Origin: Adineta ricciae
Lineage: Eukaryota; Rotifera; Eurotatoria; Adinetida; Adinetidae
Reading direction: 5' to 3'
Length of the DNA: 64,000 nucleotides
Assembly: GCA_905250025.1 (NCBI GenBank)
Contig: CAJNOJ010000009.1
Coordinates: 186,001-250,000, forward strand
Part shown: positions 37,561 to 50,265 of the stretch, one piece after another
How positions within the stretch are numbered: the first letter of the stretch is position 1
How the letters are laid out: each line of letters opens with the position of its first letter
Translations under genes and position numbers: made by a program
The notes under the pieces: generated by a model
The model's database searches: none
What the model was told of the DNA's origin: nothing
What the model saw: the letters and a program-made list of their open reading frames with translations, nothing else

Positions 37561-37710
37561 CTAGAAATAATCAAAATGATTTGATTACTATTGTCAACAT
37601 GTTGTATGATTTGAAAATATCATAAGCACAATGAAAACCACAAGAAAGTATGACTCATTTTCTCTTGGTAAAACTGTTCATTCAGTAATAAATGAACAAA
37701 ACAAAAACAA

Positions 37711-38259
37711 TTATTTCTTTCCTCCACTGCGTCTATGAACCGTTGTCCAGCCGTCTTCGTCGACATCCATTGACTGAGACTTTGATTCAGTAGTTGTTGA
37801 TTCTTCTCTCATATCGAAATCGTTATCATCATCGTCTTCGCCCTCCGATGACGAACTATCTTCAGGTTGATTTCGAACGGACATTCGCGCTGCTGGTGCT
37901 ACGGTTGCCTGCTGTAATTGTAGTTCTTGCTGAACATCAGCTAATCTGCCTTGTTGAATTAGTTGAATATAGCGAATGAACAATTGTGCTAATTCAGCAC
38001 TCGATCCATCATCTAAAACGGTATTGAATTCTTCATCTAGAACTTCATCGAGATATTCTTGTAGATCCTGCTCCATGGAAGACACAGATAGTGTTGGTCG
38101 AACATTTCGTACGAGATGTTGACCAAATGCGTCGATGAATGCTTCGTATTTGGCTTGACTGTTCGGACCACCCATTGAATGATCGACGGCTAGTTGCAAT
38201 GCTGTCCATCGAGAGAATACCGAACGGATAATCGGTAGTAATGTTGAATGTGATGACAT
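37711..38259 (-). CDS. TSR2: Pre-rRNA-processing protein TSR2
   Basis: A single-exon frame of 182 residues from the ATG at 38259. TSR2 is the chaperone that carries ribosomal protein eS26 into pre-40S particles. The conserved N-terminal part shows WTALQLAVDHSMGGPNSQAK (the WGG-type motif region) and the helical core EQDLQEYLDEVLDEEFNTV with LAQLFIRYIQLIQQG. The C-terminus is a long Ser/Asp/Glu acidic tail (SSSSEGEDDDDNDFD) and ends with DEDGWTTVHRRSGGKK. The gene is head to head with TMEM50 with 272 bp between starts; both are housekeeping genes and may share a promoter. The 'MGG' replaces the usual 'WGG' at one position. Confidence 0.9.
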   Translation of the reverse strand: MSSHSTLLPIIRSVFSRWTALQLAVDHSMGGPNSQAKYEAFIDAFGQHLVRNVRPTLSVSSMEQDLQEYLDEVLDEEFNTVLDDGSSAELAQLFIRYIQLIQQGRLADVQQELQLQQATVAPAARMSVRNQPEDSSSSEGEDDDDNDFDMREESTTTESKSQSMDVDEDGWTTVHRRSGGKK

Positions 38260-38531
38260 TGTCTTCAATTTTATGATTTCGTGTAATAAAAGATGTCAAA
38301 AAAAAAGAGAATTTATCCTTGACATTCACCATGTTTGAGCCAGTATTCTTTTACCTCTCAACAAGCAGCGCTACAAGACGTATGTTTTATGATAGACGTC
38401 TCATTTGATTGGCGAACGAAAAGAACCATCGATTGAATCAGTTTATCAAGAACGAACGTAGCAGCTGATGCTGGTGTTTTCTTTTCTTTTCTTCTCTTTG
38501 ATTCATTCTTTTAGGTACCGATTACCGAACA
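38260..38531. promoter_or_regulatory. Shared divergent promoter region of TSR2 and TMEM50
   Basis: 272 bp between opposite start codons. The right part ends with a pyrimidine-rich TTCTTTTAG at about 38506-38514, an acceptor for a 5' UTR intron or a spliced leader. An in-frame ATG at about 38332 starts a short frame that is unlikely to be used. Confidence 0.4.
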
Positions 38532-39235
<704 letters not shown>

Positions 39236-40935
39236 TTCAACAACAAAACAAAATCAAAGCATCATGAACATTCATTGTAATTAGTCGACGTGTTTTTTTT
39301 AAAGAATTTATTGAACGCTGCGCTTTTTTCAAGCAAACATATATATGTATTTATAAATAAATATCTATTTCTGTTGTGCAAACGCTGTTTGTTGTTTTTC
39401 CTCTTCGGGTCTTATCTATGTGTTTATCTTTGTACTTATACACATACCTCTTCTTTTTGTCCATCTATATTGTTCATGAAACAACTGTCGTTTTCTCTTG
39501 AAATACTAATTGATTAATAAAAACAACACGAAAGAACTCGCTAATAAATATTGATTAACGACGTGATTAGAAGATTGATTCAATAATTGATTTTGTTTAA
39601 GAGAAAGACACTTTATTCTTACGTGTCACTGAACTTTATTTTAATGTCATTGGGGAAATCAGAACTCACACGCAGGACTCGCATGGATACATCTCAATAT
39701 ACAAGAAAACAACTCATTTCTTTATTTGAGGCGGAGAAATTTCGTCTACTCTCATCGCGAATAGACATCATAGAATTGAAAATTAAATATATACATCAGT
39801 AATTTTCGAATAGTTGTTATATAGAATAACACATTCACTAATTTATCACAAGGGAATCCCAATGCTTTGTATCTATTTCATTCTATTCTTCGTAGATTTC
39901 TCTTCTTATTGTTCTTTATTGCTGATGCGAGGCTAGTATTGATATAGACACCCATGTGAGAGAGCCGAAGCTAAAATCGATTATTTGACGTATATACATA
40001 GACGTTTTTCCTATCGCCCATTCAGTCCACTTATGTTCTTTCTCTTCCACTCGTCTTAAACAAAATGAATCTCTTCAGTTGTAACCCAATGCATTCTACC
40101 CCCGTCACTCAATTAATGTGTTAACAAAAATGACGACGAAGGATGAGGGATTTTCTCGATAATATGTGTGTACACTTCAATCTAATCGATCGAATAACCA
40201 ACATCGCAGCATTAATAACATTTATTACTTCTACCATATCGCTCCGTAAATGTACACGGTAGTCATTGCTCAATTAGTATTCGATGAAAGTATGCAAGTC
40301 AAGTCGCCGATGGTAATTTATTTAATACTTTCTTCTTCTTCGTCTTTTCTTGCCTTCTCTACATATTATGTATGTATTCATTCATGAGAGAAAACAGACT
40401 TCAAGACGATGACAACATTCAAGCTTTGATTGATTGTTATTGTCATTGACATCGTATTTTGAGTGAATTTTTTTCGATGAACTATTAAGAAAGAAAGTAG
40501 TTGACAAATCAAGGCTGTATGTCCTCGCAGTTTTGTTAGCAGCTTTCAAGTAGTATAAAGATGAATGAATGAACATACTTGTGTTTCCTTCTATTCGTCG
40601 ATAATTATTAACATCATAGAAGAAAAAGAAAACACAGTGAGCGAAAGAAAAGTTTGGAGATCTTTTTCATTACATCGACATCGTATATATACATCTGCGG
40701 ATGAATAAAATAAATAAATGAATGAATGAGCGAACGAACGCTCGCTTAGCTCTCAGGAGGTTTCGTCGAGACGAAATAATATGATCATTGAAGGAGAAAA
40801 CTGAATATTCTTTTGACAATCAATATCAATCATCATTTTATTAATTTTGCTGAACAAAAGGACATGTTTGATGTTGATTCAGTCCTATTTTTACATGTTT
40901 CCGAAGGTGAATAGCTTAATACGATATTAAACAGG

Positions 40936-40936
40936 N
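40936..40936. other. Single N (assembly join)
   Basis: An isolated N directly at the outer edge of the left inverted-repeat arm. A second single N occurs at 61313 at a duplication junction, so these probably mark contig joins rather than unreadable bases. Confidence 0.8.
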
Positions 40937-41053
40937 GGATGATAGTGCAATAAACATGCAACTGTCTGTCGGTTTTGTCATTTTATATTATAAATTCAAA
41001 TTTAAATGAGATCGATGTCATACTCTGTTGAATTGTGATAGGAATGCAGATGT
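40937..41053 (+). repeat. Inverted repeat, left arm (about 117 bp)
   Basis: The reverse complement of this arm matches 42058-42174 with about six mismatches and one single-base indel. The shared segment includes ATGCAACTGTCTGTCGG and GAGATCGATGTCATACTC. The arms are separated by about 1.0 kb with no coding sequence. It could be the terminal inverted repeats of a non-autonomous element, or an artefact of the join at 40936. Confidence 0.9.
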
Positions 41054-41453
41054 AGATGAAATTTGCATGACTAAAATTTTATTGCGTTACAAACTCTGTG
41101 TGTTTTTCCTCTCTACTTTCTTTCAAGATTAGTGGAGTAAATATTTTCTTCTCTCTCTCTCTCTATCGTTAATTTAAACGGAAATATGTAACTAAACATA
41201 TTGATGAATTATGTGCTTGTATATGAAAATATTTGAATGAGAAGAATAATTCCGTTTTTCTTTCTTTTCTTTAGTTTTCCTTTTTTCTTTTTCCTGGCAT
41301 CGACACATTGATTTTCCATTCTACTCTCTGTTCTGTTAACATTGCTCTCGTCGTTCTTCCGGGCGTGAAAAACAGAAGAAAGAATAAACTTCTTTTCTCT
41401 CCTGCTTTTCTCTTTCCTAGCAGTTTTTTATGATGTCCTAACAGGCACGGCGC

Positions 41454-41550
41454 GAAAAGATCTTTTCCTCTGTCTCCCCTGCACGCTCTCTTTCTCCTCT
41501 CCTCTCCTCTCCTCCCTTCTCTTCTCTTCTCTTCCTCTCTATTCCATCGA
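41454..41550. repeat. C/T-rich low-complexity tract
   Basis: A run of TCTCC/TCTTC units on the + strand, inside the inverted-repeat interval. Simple sequence without coding sense. Confidence 0.75.
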
Positions 41551-41720
41551 CGCTCTCATCATCACCACTACTCAACTACTGACATTATTTTCAACCGCGG
41601 CAATGTGTAACCATCACTTATTTCTGAACAAGAAAAAGACGGGTGTAAAAATACTTGTATGTATCCTATTTATTAAATCTGTCCTTTCCTTTTATTAAGC
41701 GAACAAAAAGAAATAGTAGT

Positions 41721-41765
41721 AGAAGACGAAGACGAAGAAGAAGAAGAAGAAGAAGAAGAAGAAAG
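41721..41765. repeat. GAA triplet microsatellite
   Basis: Runs of GAC/GAA triplets ending in about nine GAA units. Located in the interval between the inverted-repeat arms. Confidence 0.85.
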
Positions 41766-42057
41766 AGACGCAAGAGAAGATTTTCTGAGATAAAGTTATT
41801 TCAATGACACAAAAGAGAAACAATACCAGTGTAACTAGAAGATCAGTAAGTTATCTGCTCGAACATACACGCCTCCTACACCTGACATATGCAGATCGAG
41901 ATCATTGATTGTTTATTGAAAATAAGTCTAGCGGACAAAAGCTAAACACCTTTTCTAATCACACATGCGGAAATTCACATCTGTATATCTCGACCCATAT
42001 GCAGACAATGAATATATAAATACATGTTTCCTCTTTCTCTCTTTCCCGTTTTAGTAC

Positions 42058-42174
42058 ACATCTGCATTCCCATCACAATCCAACTGAGTATGACATCGAT
42101 CTCATTTTAATTTGAATTTATAATATAAAATGACAAAACCCGACAGACAGTTGCATGTTTATTGCACTATCATC
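42058..42174 (-). repeat. Inverted repeat, right arm (about 117 bp)
   Basis: Partner of 40937-41053 in opposite orientation. Flanking sequence outside the arm does not match the left flank, so the homology is confined to the arm. A target-site duplication cannot be judged because the left flank is interrupted by the N. Confidence 0.9.
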
Positions 42175-43336
42175 ATCATACTCCTCATTTTCATCTTCAT
42201 CATCATTTCAGAAGATCATCAGTCAATTATTCTTGCTGTTTGCCCATGCACAGTAGGATGGAATCGCTTAGTATATACGAATATGTATGTATATATACAT
42301 ATGAAAACGCTTTCGGTCTATGTATAGGCAACGAGACAATCTAAATCAATTTCTATGTTGTGTTTATTTGTATATTTGCATAAACCAAGACATTAAAAGA
42401 GGGGAAGGGTAAGCTCGGTTTCTCCGATCATCTTTCATAATTGTCATTTTCCCTTTCGACCGACAAGAACATGATCAGTGAGAGAAACTGTTATCCTCAG
42501 TACAATAGAATAAATATCTGTATGCATACATATATTCCTCATTAGACAAGGAATGATTGTCTTGTCTGAAGTCGAACTCATAGCTCGTAATCAAAGCAAA
42601 TCATCAACTCATTACAAGAACTATTTTCAGAACGGGTTAGCGAAAAGGCGGGAGGAGCACATATATCTTCGTATGCGTATTATTAAGGGATAGCAAGTAA
42701 TAGCAACATCGATCTTTCAGTTATGTTATCATAATAAACGAGCAGAAACTGAGAGTATGTAGACAGAAAAGAAGATGAGAGATCTGTAAATGATTTTAGT
42801 ACAAGGACAAAGAACTAAGATGGACGCCTCGTTCTCACGCATACATATCCATAAATATCTTCTCATCATCGAGATATATAGAAAAACTAACGTTGATTGT
42901 ATGTACTGATAAGTCAAATGTATAGATATTTTGTTATTGATTGGAGAGTTTGATTATTATTCTTAACAAGAAATAGTATTCGCTTTGATTTTCCTTATAC
43001 ATGCAAGGAATTATCAACACGAGTCTGATTTTCGACGAAGATAATATACCATTTTCCCTCCCTGAATGTATACATATATGCACACCGAAAAGAATAAATA
43101 ACCATCATGGGTTCGATATATACTATTCGATGATCTAATCAATGTGTTAATATTAAGAAAAAGAACAAGTGTTTGTCATCATATTAGTATGGCTATTCTC
43201 AGTTATTGATGTTTTTCATTTATTTCAGATGTCAATTGTACAGTAGAAATTGTATCTGTTCTTCCCATTATGGCAACATTTAACGATCAAATCAAAGACA
43301 ACTAAATCTAAAACAGATTCCTACGGCCGATGTACG

Positions 43337-46167
43337 ATGGTCGTATGGCTTCGGCCTGAGTGTCTTCTGGTAATTTTCACCAGTCTGTACTATTGCTCAC
43401 AAATGGGTACGTATCATTTATTGACCTATAGATTCATTCTCAAAGTGAAAAGCGAGTATTCGGAATAATTGGATGCTGTTCTTCTTCCTCTTCTGAGAAA
43501 AAAAATGCCATGATGTCATATTTGTTATTAATTTATATTCGCTATAAGCCGATGTCTTAGATGTCATTTGAAATAGTTAGATGATGAGGAAGCAAATATT
43601 TATAAGATTAAGAAATCCTATCTTAACAGTCTTTTAGATGACATCCGATTAAAGCTGTATGAACTTTTAGAAATTAATAGAAATTGATCTCATCTTCACG
43701 AAAAGAAAAAAAGTTGTCTTGTGTGCATGAATGTAAATGTATTTCTCGATAAAAATTATTTATTTGTGATTCGAAGATAAGATCACGTTTTATCCCTCGA
43801 GGATAAATGCTTTCTTTTCTTTTTCAATCATGATAGATAGATAAAGCTAGATTGATTTTCATTCAAGGATTTTCTTCGCTTCTTTCCGAATAGTTTCTGC
43901 GAAAACATACGATAAATTTTGGTGTGCAACTGAAGAAGGACGCCATCAGCTTTCATGTCCAGATGAAACGGCTTTATTAACAGACGTATCGATACGGAAA
44001 GTTCATCGCCGTACACAAATGTGTGAGCCGGATGTGCATTCAGATTATTTGGTGCATTGTCAAGGATCTATCGATGGTTCATTATGTGAAGGAAATAAAA
44101 CCTGTTTCATTGAAGTTTCCAGTCGAAATTATATACAATGTAGTGGTGGAACCTATGCACCGACATACTTTTTTGTGAAATATACTTGTACACAAAGTAA
44201 ACTGAGAAAATCCATCGAAATACGTCTACTAGTTCTGTTTTTTTTCTCTGTTAGTTCATACGATGTGTGTGGACAATGAACCCATTCGAAATACACTCTA
44301 TGGTTTCATTGTTTCACCAGCTTATCCACATCCAATGGCTGATAATCTCAAATGTTCAATTAATATTGGTAAATGAAGATTATTTGTTCGCAACTGAATT
44401 TGTTTTCTTTGAACTTTGTGTAGAAGCCGATCCATCGATGTATATTGAATTATCTCCAGTTCATATAAGTTTGCTAGATACTTATAAATGTCGGTCTGAT
44501 TACTTGGAAATTTTTGGTTATTTAAATTCGATATCAACAAATTTACCATCAGATAAATCTAACGCCGAAAGAAACTCACTTCCAGTATGGAAATCCTATC
44601 ATACATGGTGTGGTGCTGATCGGTCACCATATAATCCAACACCGAATACGCGCTATCTAATCTCATCGAATTCTTTGTATATGTCATTGCAAACATCGGC
44701 ATCGAAACGACCACGATATTTCAAAATTCGATATAAAGGTAAGACGAATCGAATCTAGATCTTCTCTTGATTGGTTAATTGTAGTTGTGCCATCGATTGC
44801 ACGTGCACAATACGATGCTGATGGAATAGCAATGGATTCTTCCTCGGAACCATCGATATCTTCCGTGATGACAGGCACAACAGCGGCAACGATTCCGTTA
44901 ACAACTATTGTTGTTCCGACTGTTGAAGAGAATACTAATCGAACATCAAATGAAACAACTGCGAAACGCACATACAAGAGAGGTATAGAGATAATTAAAT
45001 ATTCTCTTATCCGATAGTCAATTACGGATTTGTTTCTTCTTGTAGAAATTATTATTGGCACTATTGCCGGTGTATTCGTGCTTGTAATTGCTATCCTTGT
45101 GGGTGTCGGTATATTTCTTTTTATTAAACGGTAATGTTTTCTGACAAGTAATTTCTATTAAGATTAGCATATCTTTGCATCTTTTCAGGCGACAAACCAG
45201 AGCACCAGGAACAAAATCGACGACGTCAGCGGCGGCAGCATCATCAGGAACAAACGCTGGAAAGAAAAATGCTTCATCACCATCGTCTCTCAACAGTACA
45301 GCGTTGAAGCCAGGTGCGAAATCATCGGATAAAGCTCCATTGCTTCAACAAACAGCAGCAACTACTACTACCAACATATCCAAACCTACGCCAGCGCCAG
45401 CAGCGAAACCGAAGTTAATACCGGAAAGAACAGTTAACCTCTCCGATGTGAATACATCGCGATTTAAATCTCATACGATGTCGACGACAACCGCACCAGC
45501 GGCGACAACAGCAGCCAGTGGCTTGTCGACGACTGTTAAAGATACTACTTCCGGACATACAGAAGCAGTGGCAACAGCATCAGCACCCGCTGTACTCAAA
45601 CCTGCATTGACAGTGGCTGACAGTGGTATTTACGGTGCTGATTTCAGTGATGATCCACCATCAGTAGTAACGAAACCAATAGAACCAACGAAAATCTACG
45701 GTATCGATTTGCCTGATAAATCTGAGAACAATCCGCCTGCATCATCATTACCTATTCCTCTAACTGTTGTTGTTAATCCACTCAGTGACGGTTCTTCATC
45801 CACTCCAGCGAATACAACGACGTCTCCTATTGTTATTCCAAATCATATTTCAATGAACTCTCTAGCTGAAGAAAGAGAAGGTCTGTTAACTCCCCTATTA
45901 CAAAACGAACATCTTGATGAAACAGTCAAAAGTGCCTATTTGAGCCTAATTGATGCAACTATGAGTGAAAACGAAGGCACAGTCTGTGGTGGATCATTAG
46001 TAAGTAGTGCATCTCAATCACGCCGAACTTCAAACGTTAAACAACCTCTACTATCCCATGAGCCAAATAATTTCGAAGGTATCTCGCGTAAAACGACACA
46101 ATTCAACCCGTTACATGTTATCTTAAAGAAAGACGCCAATAAATATTACACAACCGAGTATATTTAA
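43337..46167 (+). CDS. Type I receptor with lectin-like and CUB-like ectodomains
   Basis: Seven exons (43337-43406, 43894-44196, 44255-44368, 44424-44738, 44785-44982, 45046-45130, 45189-46167) total 2064 nt, 687 residues. Signal peptide (LLVIFTSLYYCSQ), then a Cys-rich domain of about 100 residues (KFWCATEEGRHQLSCPDE, DYLVHCQGSIDGSLCEGNK, APTYFFVKYTCTQ) resembling the SUEL/galactose-binding lectin fold. Next a CUB-like domain (YGFIVSPAYPHPMADNLKCS, DYLEIFG, PRYFKIRYK), a Thr/Ser stalk with N-glycosylation sites, one membrane helix (IIIGTIAGVFVLVIAILVG), and a 330-residue Ala/Ser/Thr/Pro-rich cytoplasmic tail with two short YG-x-D repeats (IYGADFSDD, IYGIDLPD). The tail has no kinase. Probably an adhesion or pattern-recognition receptor; no orthologue named. 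Confidence 0.8.
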
Positions 46168-46335
46168 TATTAGCGAACGAAATCTTGCTTTACTTTTCTT
46201 CATCATGTTTGACTGATACATTTGGATGAGTTCGTCTCGCTTTTTCTCTCTCTCTCTCCTTTTCTTTTGTTTGTCTTTTTACAAAATCAGATTAATAAAT
46301 AAAACATAGATGTTTTCTTTTCTTAAAATATTTCT

Positions 46336-48059
46336 TCATAGTTGTTCACTGTCTTTGTTTGATTTAACACCTTCGAAATATGTTTTAAAGTCTCCGAGTT
46401 CATCAATTGACACAAACCAAATCTCTTTGAATGCATACCGAATTGCGTTCTTACCATTCATCGACGAATCATCCGACTGAGAATTCATTAATGGGTTGTT
46501 CAAAATTTCCGAGAAGATCTTAGCAATCATGTCTATACTATTTGCAAATGCGCCTGTACCAATCGGTCCCAGTAGTAAATACGTCTTCGAACCATCACCA
46601 TCTGTATTAGCAACAGCCGATGCAATAATTGTTTGTAGTTTTTCATATGTATGACTATACAATTCGTCCTGATTTGCACGTGATGGTGGTTTGTATAAAC
46701 CTTCACCCATGCCGGAAAGATCGTAACCTAGACGAGACAAAACGTGGATGTGTGAACTAAGAAAGCATCTCAATTACTCATGTCGATATAACTTTATCAA
46801 TCATCACATTTTGTTGAAAGATAAGTTAGAATGTTAATTCTTGCATGTCATGAATATTAGTTCGATTGGGAATACATAATTTAGAAATGTTTTTGATCTC
46901 AGCGAGCAAAAAACAGAAAGATGTAAGGAAATCGATGATTTCCGTGAGTGATTCATTATAACTGACAATCCTAACAGTTTTTTCCCTCGAAGGATGAATT
47001 TCTAGGCACGATAGATAGTATGTTCTGATGGATTAACTTCGTAAACAAGATATACTTTACAAAATACTTACAAGCAGCGACAATGAGATCCGCTAAACGT
47101 CCTGTTGAAAGATTATCCTGGAAAAATCGAACATTTTTTATATAAGCGACACCAAACTCAGGTAGCATATATCCGCCATCCATGACCTGATATTTTAGAT
47201 CTAACAGTGCGCGATATCCATCAGAATTGTAGAGAATGACCTAGAAGAACCATACTCGATCTATGAAGTCAATTCGAATTGTTTGGCAAACCTCTTCCTG
47301 AGTACGAGCATTCTCAAGAAAATAGCCACCAGGCATGCGTTCATCGGCAAAATCAAGTACAATAACTTGATGATTATCAGGAACTCTAAAAACTGCATCT
47401 TCAATACCGGATCGAATGTATTCTACTTTGCCAGCATTTTGTCGCTTGTGAACAGGCAATGATACAAGACTATCATGAGACTCTTGATCTGTATCTGGAT
47501 TGAACTGATCGGGTTGATTTAACATTTTGATCTGATCATAATTCCAATATAATTTCAATTCTTTTGGAAGAAAACCATTTTGGCGATATTTCGATATATA
47601 TTCTTTTGATCGTCTCGCACCTTCACGATCAAAACTTCTTTTCAATTCCCAATACACACCAAGATGTTCGGCGTTGTTCTGTTTCTGATATGGTTCGATA
47701 GTCGTTTTTAAGCTGTTATAAGTTGCTTCAATCTCTGACCAATCTATATTCCGTCTGCAGTCGTTAATTAATTTCATCAGCTCTTCGTTATTTTCAGTTC
47801 CCTGCATTCCTAATAGATAATACAGCATTGTCCGACGACTGTGATGATGATCATAACGTCTTTCAGTGTATTTATCCAGTTGTGCTGGTAATGCAATACT
47901 AAGAATTGATTCCACGTCCATTTTACGGAATACTTTCACAGGAATGTACGGTTTTGTGCTCATCTTGTTTGGGCGAAGTATCTGACAAAATGTTAAAAGA
48001 ATCAATGAACAAGTTAAGAAACCAGTAGAACGGTATAGATGCGTTAGTAAATGTGTCAT
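46336..48059 (-). CDS. Bacterial-type poly(ADP-ribose) glycohydrolase-like macrodomain protein (DUF2263/TIGR02452)
   Basis: Three exons (48059-47292, 47240-47072, 46727-46336) total 1329 nt, 442 residues. The C-terminal 200 residues follow the microbial PARG/TIGR02452 pattern: VIVLDFADERMPGGYFLENA then RTQEE (family signature Gly-rich loop followed by QEE), VAYIKNVRFFQDN, LADLIVAACYDLSGMGEG and LLLGPIGTGAFANS. Such enzymes remove ADP-ribose polymers. The loop reads PGGY where most members have PGGG. The N-terminal 230 residues are helical and charged. An alternative start at 47963 would remove a hydrophobic leader (about residues 12-26) that could be a signal or membrane anchor. The intron between exons 2 and 3 is about 340 nt. 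The family is mainly bacterial and fungal, so transfer is possible. Confidence 0.8.
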
Positions 48060-49129
48060 TGTGATATGTGCAAACGCGCTAATGATTTCGGTGAATCATT
48101 TCTCATGAAGAAAAATAAGTAAGCGTCTATTTGTTTGGAGTCAAACAGACGGAAAAAATTTAATATTGAGTTAACCAATACAATTCACGTTGCTATGTAA
48201 AATAGCCAATGATGTTCTTTAATTCACTTTGAATTAGTCTATCTGTTTGGCCCCTTTGTCAACAGTACGCACTCGATTGTGTTTTTTAGCTAGCAAAAGA
48301 AAGAGAAATAAACATGCTGATGCAGTAAACTATCTTCTCTACTATTATCTTACAGACTGTCATGTTTTATCCGACAAAAAAATCTCATTTAGGTTAGTTA
48401 TGTCAATAATTAATAGTTGTGCGAAGGTGAGATGCTCGTATGTTAGTCTTGGGCCTTATGTAAGTAATACATCAAGGTGAAAATACGCTTTTCCTATTAC
48501 TTTCGATATCAACTTTTGGTAATAACAATAACAAATATATTCGCAATCATCATTCTATTGGTGTATTTTTTATCAATTCACAGCCTAGACTAATCAACAC
48601 ACATCCATCGTTTCATCGCTCTGCTGGTCTTATATATTAGTATGGATTCAAGCTGTGCGACATCTGCAGTCAGATTAGTATCTAGAACATTTGACAAGAA
48701 ATGAAATAATAAAGTTAATAAAAACTTGTAACAGTAGAAGCAAGAATGTAATATGAGCATGAACTTCAAAAACATGCTCACTGAATAAGAATAGGCAGAT
48801 TGAAAATTGATACAAAGTGACATCCGATGAAGTGCATTGATCAAGTCAACATTGAAGAGATATCCAATATACATAATTAACTATTTAGTTTATGAATAAA
48901 CGAGAACCAAATGATTTGTCTTTATCAAAATTGTACTGAATATACTTTCAAGATGAAGAAAACTCTATTTATTTCTATGGAAGTAGTCAATTTTTTATGG
49001 AATGATAAACATAACAAGAAAATGTTAAAAGTCGAGAATCAGTGCACTGATTTTGTATCGAAAGGAACTTTCGTAGGTAAAATATGAGTTCTTTTTCATT
49101 TGGTCAAAGCGTAGACCGCTGATAACCTA
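48060..49129. other. Intergenic region
   Basis: About 1.07 kb between two minus-strand genes. A minus frame of 94 codons at 48590-48874 is hydrophobic but has no recognisable partner exon, and a plus frame at 48247-48480 looks random. No gene called. Confidence 0.4.
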
Positions 49130-50123
49130 TCAGTTTGTGCAATTTTCCGAAGGATATTCGTCGAAGAGTTTCTCATATGCTTGCTGTAGCAGATTACATC
49201 CATGATTATATTCAATTCGACGTTCGTTTAACAATTGATCGAATTCATGCCGAGTGCTTGTTAGCTTTTGAGTTAAATTTGAATAAATCGTAGAACGGTC
49301 TTCATCGTTGGATAGCAAAATGTATTTTCCCATACCAGCAGTTTGATTGAGAATGTAATGGTTCAATACGTATGTGGAAATACTTGATAATTGATAGAGA
49401 AAATAAGTATTATGTTCAAGTTGGTTTAGAATTGGAAGAACACAGTTGATTTCGATTGGAACAGTAAGATTAAATTTTGCTTTTATATCAAGATTACCGA
49501 TTAGATCAGCTGTTTCTCTCAATTTTCTTCGAATATTGGCAAGTATAGTTTTTGACTCGACTTCATCATAGATAATTACATCAGTTTGATTGATAACCGG
49601 TTGAATATTCTCGAACAAATTGGAAATATCGGCCAATTGATCGACACGCTTACGAAAAAAATTCTCATTTTCTCTTGCAATTCGAGTAATACTATTCAAG
49701 ATCGTAGGGAACATCCGTTGAATCATATTTGCTGATCCTGACATGAGTAATTTTAATATAGTTTTAATCTGAGTAGGTACACGTTGAACACCAAGTTCAA
49801 GGCGATACATATCAGAATACATATTTGTAAAAGCCTTATCCAGAGCAAAACTTATCTGTAATTGACGTTGATCATTCGATGTATCTCGTTTATTTGCTGT
49901 AATCATTCGAACTGATTGAGAATAAACCATCAACATACTGGTCGAAAGCAAGTCTCTTGGTAGGGATAAACTACTAGATTCTATTGGAAATGAATGTACA
50001 ATAGGACAGATTGGATTTATCCAACTTACGTGAATGGTATTCCATTGCATATAGTTCATCTCCTAGAACCACTTGTTTGAAAATAATGCAGACGAAGAGA
50101 AAATAATCGAAACCTGTGTACAT
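49130..50123 (-). CDS. Secreted helical protein of unknown function
   Basis: Two exons, 50123-50030 and 49980-49130, total 945 nt, 314 residues, phase matched over a 49-nt intron. Signal peptide at the start (MYTGFDYFLFVCIIFKQVVLG). The rest is mostly helical and heptad-like (for example ILANIRRKLRETADLIGNLD, STRHEFDQLLNERRIEYNHG), with several N-glycosylation motifs (NQT, NLT, NCT) and few cysteines. No membrane helix follows, so it is probably secreted or lumenal. I do not recognise the family. Confidence 0.65.
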
Positions 50124-50265
50124 TGTCAGAGTATTGATAAAGGATTGTCTCTTCCTTTTATTCGCCGAAAAATCGCTGAGAAACAAAGCAGCTGATACAT
50201 ACGTGTTTTTCGAGAGAATATTTATTTTGGTATTTATTTCAAAAAAAAAGTTTTTCTTTTCGTTT

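Larger units (their letters stand above)
39236..43336. other. Gene-poor, low-complexity region (4.1 kb) with inverted repeat and assembly N
   Basis: Contains no supported gene. Features listed separately: a one-base N at 40936, an inverted repeat with arms of about 117 bp, C/T-rich and GAA-rich low-complexity tracts. Short frames within it show only simple-sequence bias. Confidence 0.5.

Noticed and set aside
40937..42174. Autonomous DNA transposon
   Set aside because: No transposase-like frame between the inverted arms, and the left boundary is at an assembly N.
48590..48874. Minus-strand hydrophobic 94-codon frame
   Set aside because: Looks membrane-like only because of T-rich sequence; no exon partner found.
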